Source: JAYPWI01 sp038135065 (GTDB lineage: Bacteria; Actinomycetota; Acidimicrobiia; Acidimicrobiales; Poriferisodalaceae). From it: DNA of 53,804 nt. A program made the translations under genes and the position numbers. The stretch covers positions 1-53,804 of the forward strand of contig JAYPWI010000025.1 of assembly GCA_038135065.1 (NCBI GenBank), given 5' to 3'. The notes beneath the pieces were generated by a model. It saw nothing but the letters and a program-made list of their open reading frames with translations, searched no databases and was not told the DNA's origin. How positions within the stretch are numbered: position 1 is the first letter of the stretch; each line of letters starts with the position of its first letter. Shown here piece by piece: positions 49,192 to 53,804 of this stretch.

Positions 49192-50073
49192 GTGAGTGCA
49201 GGTCGGCGACTGCCCGGGGCCCCCGAGCCGAGCCACCGCTGGGAGGGGCACGGGGGCACCCGGCTGGCTGGTGACGTGTTCGGCCCAACTGCAGGACGAC
49301 CCGTCATGCTCTTGCACGGGGCGGGCCAGACCCGACATGCCTGGAAGACGGCGGGCCACGATCTCGCCGCACACGGGTACCGGGTGATTGCCCTCGATGC
49401 CCGAGGTCATGGGGACAGTGACTGGGCGGCCGACAAGGACTATTCCTCGCTGACCATGATCAAGGACGTGGTGCGGGTGGCTGCGACCGAGTTCACCGAA
49501 CCCCCCGTGCTCGTCGGTGCGTCGATGGGTGGGCTCACCTCGCTCATGGCCATCGGTGAGGGGCACCTCGAAGTGGCCGGGTTGGTGCTGGTCGACATCG
49601 CCCATCGAATGAGCAGCAAGGGCGGGGGCCGGGTGCGGGAGTTCATGGATGGAGGACTCGACGGCTTCGCCTCGCTCGACGAAGCAGCTGAGGCCATTGC
49701 CGGCTACCAGGGGCATCGGCGTCGCTCCGCTTCCACCGACGGACTGGCCAAGAACCTCCGGCTCGGCGACGACGGTCGCTACCGCTGGCATTGGGATCCC
49801 GACTATCGGTCCGGTCGCTCCGGGATTCCCCCCAAGCAGCGCTATCTCCAGATGGTGGAGTGCGTGAAGGCCCTGACCTGCCCGACCCTGCTCATCCGCG
49901 GTGGGCTGAGCGACGTGCTTCCCGCCCACGCGGCCGAGGAATTCTGCGAGCTCGCACCCCACACCGAGTACGTGGACATTGCAGGTGCTGCCCACATGAT
50001 CGCCGGCGACGACAACGACGCCTTCGGTTCGGCCGTGATCGACTTCCTGCAGCGCCGGGTCCCCGCCCGATGA
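49192..50073 (+). CDS. Alpha/beta hydrolase
   Basis: A 293-aa serine hydrolase-like protein. It has the oxyanion strand VMLLHGAGQTRHAWK, the ALDARGHGDSDW segment, the nucleophile elbow GASMGG with its Ser, TLLIRGGLSDVLP with an acidic residue, and the catalytic His in IAGAAHMIAGDDN. It has the fold of epoxide hydrolases, haloperoxidases and esterases; the substrate is not visible. GTG start with a -10 8 nt upstream. Its stop overlaps the MOSC gene (ATGA). Confidence 0.88.
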   Translation: MSAGRRLPGAPEPSHRWEGHGGTRLAGDVFGPTAGRPVMLLHGAGQTRHAWKTAGHDLAAHGYRVIALDARGHGDSDWAADKDYSSLTMIKDVVRVAATEFTEPPVLVGASMGGLTSLMAIGEGHLEVAGLVLVDIAHRMSSKGGGRVREFMDGGLDGFASLDEAAEAIAGYQGHRRRSASTDGLAKNLRLGDDGRYRWHWDPDYRSGRSGIPPKQRYLQMVECVKALTCPTLLIRGGLSDVLPAHAAEEFCELAPHTEYVDIAGAAHMIAGDDNDAFGSAVIDFLQRRVPAR

Positions 50074-50903
50074 GGTCGCCGTGCGCCGAGTGTGGTCTGG
50101 CTACCGGGCTGGGTTCGGAGAAGGATCATCGAGCCACCGTGCGTTATGCCGGCACCTTCGCCCGCACCCGCTTCGAAGACCTGCCGGGCCTCGCCCCCCA
50201 CCGGGTCGCCGAGGTCGCTGCAGCGCTGGTCGATCTGGCCGGAGAGCTGGATTCGGCTCGCCCTCGGAGCGGTCAGTTCTGCGACGTGCAGGAGGCCGTC
50301 GCGATGCTCGACGCCGTCGGAGCAGCCGTCTCCCGCAGCGCAACGACGGACCGAGTCTCGGATCTGGCTCACCTGGTGATCCACCGGCTGAGCCTCCTCA
50401 GCCGGCTGATCGATCATCGAGCCTCGTGGCGGGACACCGTGGGTGAGGGACGGGTGAGTGGACTGCACGTGTCGCGTGGCGGAGTCCCCAAGGCGGCGGT
50501 ACCCGACGTGCGCGTCGAGGTCGATGGCTTGACCGGGGATCGGCAGGGGAACCGCACCCATCACGGGCGACCGTGGCAGGCCGTGTGTCTGTGGTCGGCC
50601 GAGGTCATCGACCGACTGATCGCTGAAGGCCACCCGATCGGTCCCGGAGCAGCGGGGGAGAACATCACGGTGTCGGGGATGGACTGGGCCATGGTGATCC
50701 CCGGTCTGCGCCTCGAAGTCGGCGCGGCCTTGGTCGAGATCCAGGCCTATGCCGTGCCCTGCGCCAAGAACAACCGCTGGTTCAGCGACGGAGATGCCGG
50801 GCGGATCCACCATGACCGGGGTCCCGGGATGTCTCGGGTCTACGGGTGGGTGGTGCAGCCCGGGCACCTCGCAGTTGGCGATCCGGTGCGGGCTGTCACC
50901 TGA
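50070..50903 (+). CDS. MOSC-domain protein with an N-terminal helical extension
   Basis: A 277-aa protein. The C-terminal part (about 130-277) is a MOSC domain, which binds molybdopterin or handles sulfur in related enzymes: GRVSGLHVSRGGVPKAAVP, LTGDRQGNRTHHGRPWQAVC, GPGAAGENITVSG, and the conserved Cys of AVPCAKNNRWF. The N-terminal 125 residues begin with CAECG and are mostly helical; they slightly resemble DinB-like domains, which is a weak guess. The longer ORF opens at 49791, but the ATGA overlap at 50070 fixes the start. Confidence 0.82.
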   Translation: MRSPCAECGLATGLGSEKDHRATVRYAGTFARTRFEDLPGLAPHRVAEVAAALVDLAGELDSARPRSGQFCDVQEAVAMLDAVGAAVSRSATTDRVSDLAHLVIHRLSLLSRLIDHRASWRDTVGEGRVSGLHVSRGGVPKAAVPDVRVEVDGLTGDRQGNRTHHGRPWQAVCLWSAEVIDRLIAEGHPIGPGAAGENITVSGMDWAMVIPGLRLEVGAALVEIQAYAVPCAKNNRWFSDGDAGRIHHDRGPGMSRVYGWVVQPGHLAVGDPVRAVT

Positions 50904-50917
50904 CGGGCCGGTCGCGG

Positions 50918-51754
50918 TTATTTGAGGAAGCGACTCGTTGTGTTGTCGGCCAGTATCCGCCCGCCGGTCTGGCAAGCGGGGCAGTAGTTGACGGTGTAGC
51001 TGCGGTACTCGACCGCTTCGATGCGATCCCCACATGTCGGGCAAGTCGAGCCGGTGCGCCCGTGCACGGCGCTGGTTCGTTCGGCGACCCTACTCATCGT
51101 CGCCCGCGACCGTTCCGCCTCGAGGTCCTCGACGATGGTGCTGGTGATGGCGCCAACCAGTCGATCGATCGTTTCAGCATCGAGGTGACCGGTGGTGGCG
51201 AAGGGTGAAAGCTTCGCCCGGTGACAGATCTCGTTGGCCAATCGGCGGCCCAGTCCGGCCACGATGCGCTGATCGCGGAGGAACCCGTGGATGCGCATGC
51301 TGTGACGCCCCGCCAGGTCGGCGAGGATGGGGCCGGTGATCCGGTCGGCCTCCACGCCGAGACCGGCCAGGGGTTCGTGGCCCTCGGCTGGCTCGGCCAG
51401 CACCCACACCCCGGCTCGTCGTTCGTTGCCAGGTTCGGTGAGCAGCAACGCCCTGTCGTCAGCGAACACCCAGCGCATGACCCCGCCCCGGGGTCGCTTG
51501 GCCTGCCGCTCGTCACTCTCGAGCCGACCGCCTTGCATGAGGTGGACGACGTGGGCCGTGTCGCCCAGTCGCATGATCAGGTACTTGCCCCGCTGATCGA
51601 CCCGGTCGATCGACCGACCTGTGGCCTGGGCGGCAGGGATGGTCGCCGTCTTCAGGGCCGTGATGGACAGGGGTTGGACGGCGGCGACCACGGCGCCTGC
51701 GAAGCGGTCGGTCAACCGCTCGGCGTGGGCCCGGATCTCGGGCAGTTCGGGCAC
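50918..51754 (-). CDS. Fpg/Nei family DNA glycosylase
   Basis: Base-excision repair glycosylase/AP lyase. The 278-aa product starts MPELPEIRAHAERL, giving the catalytic Pro and Glu after Met removal. It has RGKYLIMRL, HLMQGGRLESDE, and a C-terminal C-x2-C...C-x2-C zinc finger (CPTCGDR and YCPACQTGG), with ten further residues after it. Whether it repairs oxidised purines (MutM) or pyrimidines (Nei) cannot be told. TAGGGT ends 6 nt before the GTG, a leaderless-type start. Confidence 0.92.
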   Translation of the reverse strand: MPELPEIRAHAERLTDRFAGAVVAAVQPLSITALKTATIPAAQATGRSIDRVDQRGKYLIMRLGDTAHVVHLMQGGRLESDERQAKRPRGGVMRWVFADDRALLLTEPGNERRAGVWVLAEPAEGHEPLAGLGVEADRITGPILADLAGRHSMRIHGFLRDQRIVAGLGRRLANEICHRAKLSPFATTGHLDAETIDRLVGAITSTIVEDLEAERSRATMSRVAERTSAVHGRTGSTCPTCGDRIEAVEYRSYTVNYCPACQTGGRILADNTTSRFLK

Positions 51755-51760
51755 CGCGCG

Positions 51761-51766
51761 ACCCTA
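51761..51766 (-). promoter_or_regulatory. -10 element TAGGGT for the Fpg/Nei gene (leaderless type)
   Basis: Reverse-strand TAGGGT ends exactly 6 nt before the GTG at 51754. No ribosome-binding site is seen. Confidence 0.5.
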
Positions 51767-51788
51767 CCGGTCGGGAGCCACCTGGGGG

Positions 51789-52160
51789 TCAGTCGCCCAG
51801 TTCGGCGAGGACTTCGTCGACCAAGGCCAAGGCCCCCGCTGCCTCGAGGAGGCCCCTGGGGTCGCCGTCGATGCGGATCCGTCCGTCCTGAAGAGCCGAC
51901 AGCGCGCTCGACCGACCGCTGCGGATTTCGTCCGCCGTAGCCCTGCTCTGGGTCAGGGTGACCGTGCGAGTCCTGCTGCAGGCTCGATCGAGCGACACCC
52001 GACCTTCCGAGATGACCACCTGGAAGGCCGCGTCCTCACCCTCGTGGGGGTCGGTGGCGGTGACTCGCTGTTCGAGAACGAGGTCGACGTCGGTCTCTAC
52101 GACGAGTTCGCCGACCGCGGCCGCTGCGGCTTCGAACCATTGATCACTCAGGTACTCCAC
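51789..52160 (-). CDS. SCP2 sterol-carrier-like protein
   Basis: A 123-aa protein that looks like an SCP2 lipid-binding domain: the MEYLSDQWFEAAAAAV start, FQVVISEGRVSLDRACSRTR, VTLTQSRATADEIRSGRSSA, and LQDGRIRIDGDPRGLL. SCP2 domains bind sterols or fatty acyl-CoA. The GTG at 52160 is the mirror image of the start of the divergent gene at 52185. The ORF is open to 52634, but that part is antisense to the other gene. Confidence 0.8.
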   Translation of the reverse strand: MEYLSDQWFEAAAAAVGELVVETDVDLVLEQRVTATDPHEGEDAAFQVVISEGRVSLDRACSRTRTVTLTQSRATADEIRSGRSSALSALQDGRIRIDGDPRGLLEAAGALALVDEVLAELGD

Positions 52161-52190
52161 CCGGGGCAGCGTACGCTGCCCGAGGTGGAG
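52155..52190. promoter_or_regulatory. 36-bp palindrome forming a symmetric bidirectional promoter/operator
   Basis: Left arm 52155-52172 and right arm 52173-52190 match at 16 of 18 positions; the central 18 bp, GGGCAGCGTACGCTGCCC (52164-52181), are a perfect palindrome. AGCGTACGCT at its centre reads TACGCT on both strands. Each TACGCT ends 7 nt before a GTG: 52160 on the reverse strand and 52185 on the forward strand. Both genes then begin GTGGAG. The palindrome thus spans both start codons. Confidence 0.85.
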
Positions 52191-52862
52191 ACCGTCGAAC
52201 CTGACCACGACCGGCGGCGTTGGGAGCCTGGCGATGCAGCAGTGGATCGCTGGGAGTTCTCCGGCTGGTCGGCTGGCTGCGGTCTCGGGGTGTGGGTGGA
52301 GGTCGCCTGGCGGGCCGACCGTGGGACCGCTTCCTACATCGCGGTGGTGACCCCGCCGGAGGGTCCGGTGGTCTTGGTGGTGGATGGCCAGATCCCGATG
52401 GTGGTTCCCACCCCGTCGCTCGAGTTCCGGGCCGAGGGGATCTGGGCCCAGCACGTGTGTGAGACAGCACTCGAGCACTGGTCGGTGGGCCTCGAGGCCT
52501 TCGGGGTGACCCTGGATGACCCCTCCGATGCAGCGGGTCGGCAATGGGGGGTACGGACTCCGGTGGGTCTCGACCTGGAATGGGAGGCCACGGGGCCGCC
52601 GAGCAACGCCCGGGCCGGGGTGGGTTTCGATCAACCGTGTCGGGTCACCGGTGAGATCCTGGTTGGGCCCGACAGCTTCGATGTCGATGGTTGGGGCACG
52701 AGGGGGCGCTGCTGGGGAAGACGACCTGATCCCGATGAGGCGCCCAGCGAGGGCCTGGTCGTGCCCGTTGCCGTGCGCGGTGACGACCTCGTCGAGGTGG
52801 TCACCCTGGTCCTGGGGCCGGACGGGTCGTGGACCCGGTCTGGGGGACGCCCTGGCGCGTGA
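52185..52862 (+). CDS. Conserved hypothetical protein, tryptophan-rich
   Basis: A 225-aa protein of unknown function, not a domain I can name. It begins METVEPDHDRRRWEPGDAAV and has recurrent Trp and Gly: WEFSGWSAGCGLGVWVEVAW, HVCETALEHWSVGLEAFGV, VGLDLEWEATGPP and DSFDVDGWGTRGRCWG. The alternating hydrophobic pattern suggests mainly beta structure, perhaps a lipocalin- or AttH-like fold; this is a guess. It shares a symmetric promoter with the SCP2-like gene, so a lipid link is reasonable. The frame opens at 51621, but that part is antisense to the SCP2 and Fpg genes. Confidence 0.75.
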   Translation: METVEPDHDRRRWEPGDAAVDRWEFSGWSAGCGLGVWVEVAWRADRGTASYIAVVTPPEGPVVLVVDGQIPMVVPTPSLEFRAEGIWAQHVCETALEHWSVGLEAFGVTLDDPSDAAGRQWGVRTPVGLDLEWEATGPPSNARAGVGFDQPCRVTGEILVGPDSFDVDGWGTRGRCWGRRPDPDEAPSEGLVVPVAVRGDDLVEVVTLVLGPDGSWTRSGGRPGA

Positions 52863-52881
52863 AGCCCGTGGTCAGGCCCCA

Positions 52882-52887
52882 TAGCAT
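52882..52887 (+). promoter_or_regulatory. -10 element TAGCAT for hemB (leaderless type)
   Basis: TAGCAT ends 6 nt before the hemB GTG at 52894. It follows the upstream stop by 19 nt. GAAGGG lies between but is too close to the GTG to serve as a normal ribosome-binding site. Confidence 0.45.
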
Positions 52888-52893
52888 GAAGGG

Positions 52894-53804
52894 GTGACCT
52901 TTCCCTCCCGCCGACTCCGTCGCCTTCGTGGTTCGGCCCCACTACGTCGTCTGGTGGCCGAGACCCGTATCGGGGTGGACGATCTGATCGCCCCCTTGTT
53001 CGTCCGGGAGGGCATCGAGGACCCCCAGCCGATCACCAGCCTGCCCGGGGTCGTGCAGCACAGCCAGGCCTCGCTTGCCGCCGAGGTCAAGCAACTGGCA
53101 GACCTCGGGGTGAACGGGGTCATCCTCTTCGGTCTCCCGGCTCGCAAGGACGCCGAAGGATCCGAGGCATGGAACCCCGACGGGGTCGTGCAGGTCGCCT
53201 TGCGCCATCTGCGGGAGGCCCACGGGGATGACCTGGTGATCATGGCCGACCTGTGTGTCGACGAATACACCGACCACGGGCATTGCGGCATCGTGGCTCC
53301 CAACGGTGACGTGGACAACGACGCAACCCTCGAGCTGTATCAGCGGGCGGCCCTGGCCCAAGCCGAGGCCGGCGCCCACATGGTTGCCCCCAGCGGGATG
53401 ATGGACGGCCAGGTCGCTGCGATCCGTCAGGCCCTCGACGCCAACGGCTTCGACCAACTGCCGATCATGGCGTATTCGGCCAAGTACGCATCGGCCGAGT
53501 ACGGGCCGTTCCGAGAGGCCGTGGATGTGACGATTGCCGGTGGAGGGAACCGCAAGACCTACCAGCAGGATCCAGCCAACGCTCGGGAAGCCATGGAGGA
53601 GATCCGGTTCGACATCGACGAGGGTGCGGACATCATCATGGTCAAGCCAGCCTTGGCCTATCTCGACGTGATCGCCGAGGCCCGGGCCACCTTCGACCTG
53701 CCCCTGGCTGCGTATCACGTGAGCGGTGAGTACGCGATGCTCAAGGCCGCTGCGGCCAACGGTTGGATCGACGGCGAGGCCACCGCCTTCGAGCACCTCA
53801 CGGC
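52894..53804 (+). CDS. hemB: Porphobilinogen synthase (delta-aminolevulinate dehydratase), 5' part
   Basis: Condenses two 5-aminolevulinate molecules to porphobilinogen in haem synthesis. The frame runs off the window end after 303 codons. It begins MTFPSRRLRRLRGSAPLRRL and has LIAPLFVREG, LFGLPARKDAEGSEAWNPDG, the metal-site region MADLCVDEYTDHGHCGI, MVAPSGMMDGQV, the Schiff-base lysine in MAYSAKYASAEYGPFREA, and MVKPALAYLDVI with the second lysine. Only about 20 residues are missing. No stop is inside the window. Confidence 0.96.
   Translation, partial: MTFPSRRLRRLRGSAPLRRLVAETRIGVDDLIAPLFVREGIEDPQPITSLPGVVQHSQASLAAEVKQLADLGVNGVILFGLPARKDAEGSEAWNPDGVVQVALRHLREAHGDDLVIMADLCVDEYTDHGHCGIVAPNGDVDNDATLELYQRAALAQAEAGAHMVAPSGMMDGQVAAIRQALDANGFDQLPIMAYSAKYASAEYGPFREAVDVTIAGGGNRKTYQQDPANAREAMEEIRFDIDEGADIIMVKPALAYLDVIAEARATFDLPLAAYHVSGEYAMLKAAAANGWIDGEATAFEHLT

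Overview
The window is 53.8 kb of high-GC DNA (roughly two thirds G+C), almost fully coding. It reads as chromosomal core DNA of an actinobacterium, most likely class Acidimicrobiia. Supporting signs are the actinobacterial order of the spectinomycin/alpha ribosomal region, a short-lid adenylate kinase, an actinobacterial-type malate dehydrogenase, SCP2/DUF1330/fatty-acyl genes, and promoters of the TANNNT type sitting 6-8 nt before ATG/GTG starts. The assignment is an inference from gene content. A run of ten N at 36381-36390 suggests a scaffolded draft or metagenome assembly. I saw no rRNA, tRNA, CRISPR array, insertion sequence or prophage.

Layout. 1-7.6 kb: end of secY, adk, rpmJ, rpsM, rpsK, rpsD, rpoA, rplQ, a reversed D-aminoacylase-like gene, truA, rplM, rpsI. 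Here infA and map are missing between adk and rpmJ. 7.6-15.3 kb: a cell-wall/cofactor operon of glmM, an abnormally large glmS-like gene (1142 aa) preceded by three 25-bp tandem repeats, acpS, nnrE-nnrD fusion and alr. 15.3-18.1 kb: the t6A tRNA-modification operon tsaE-tsaB-rimI-tsaD. 18.1-20.3 kb: groES-groEL with a perfect CIRCE operator and a strong terminator. 20.3-27 kb: Nudix hydrolase, small zinc-knuckle-like ORF, guaA, argJ, zinc-ribbon Nudix hydrolase, pcrA/uvrD. 27-35.3 kb: DUF1330 protein, enoyl-CoA hydratase, sucC-sucD, two membrane proteins, purN-purH, folD. 35.3-41.4 kb: malonyl-CoA decarboxylase, a heterodimeric ABC exporter with one degenerate ATP site, mdh. 41.4-49.1 kb: an acyl/lipid catabolism neighbourhood (geranylgeranyl-reductase-like flavoprotein, two SDRs, an APH-type kinase, an amidohydrolase, an acyl-CoA dehydrogenase, DUF1330, nitroreductase). 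49.2-53.8 kb: alpha/beta hydrolase, MOSC protein, Fpg/Nei glycosylase, SCP2-like protein, an unknown divergent gene, and the 5' part of hemB.

Most notable signals. (1) A 36-bp near-perfect palindrome at 52155-52190 carries two overlapping -10 elements and both GTG start codons of a divergent, apparently leaderless gene pair. (2) Twelve genes have TANNNT 6-8 nt before the start codon, consistent with leaderless transcripts, while others keep clear Shine-Dalgarno sites. (3) The glmS-like protein has a ~165-aa insertion after its N-terminal cysteine and a ~305-aa C-terminal extension, and it is preceded by tandem repeats that overlap its promoter. (4) An APH kinase and an ACAD11-like acyl-CoA dehydrogenase lie close together, resembling a split 4-hydroxyacyl-CoA (LvaA/LvaC, ACAD10/11-type) system.
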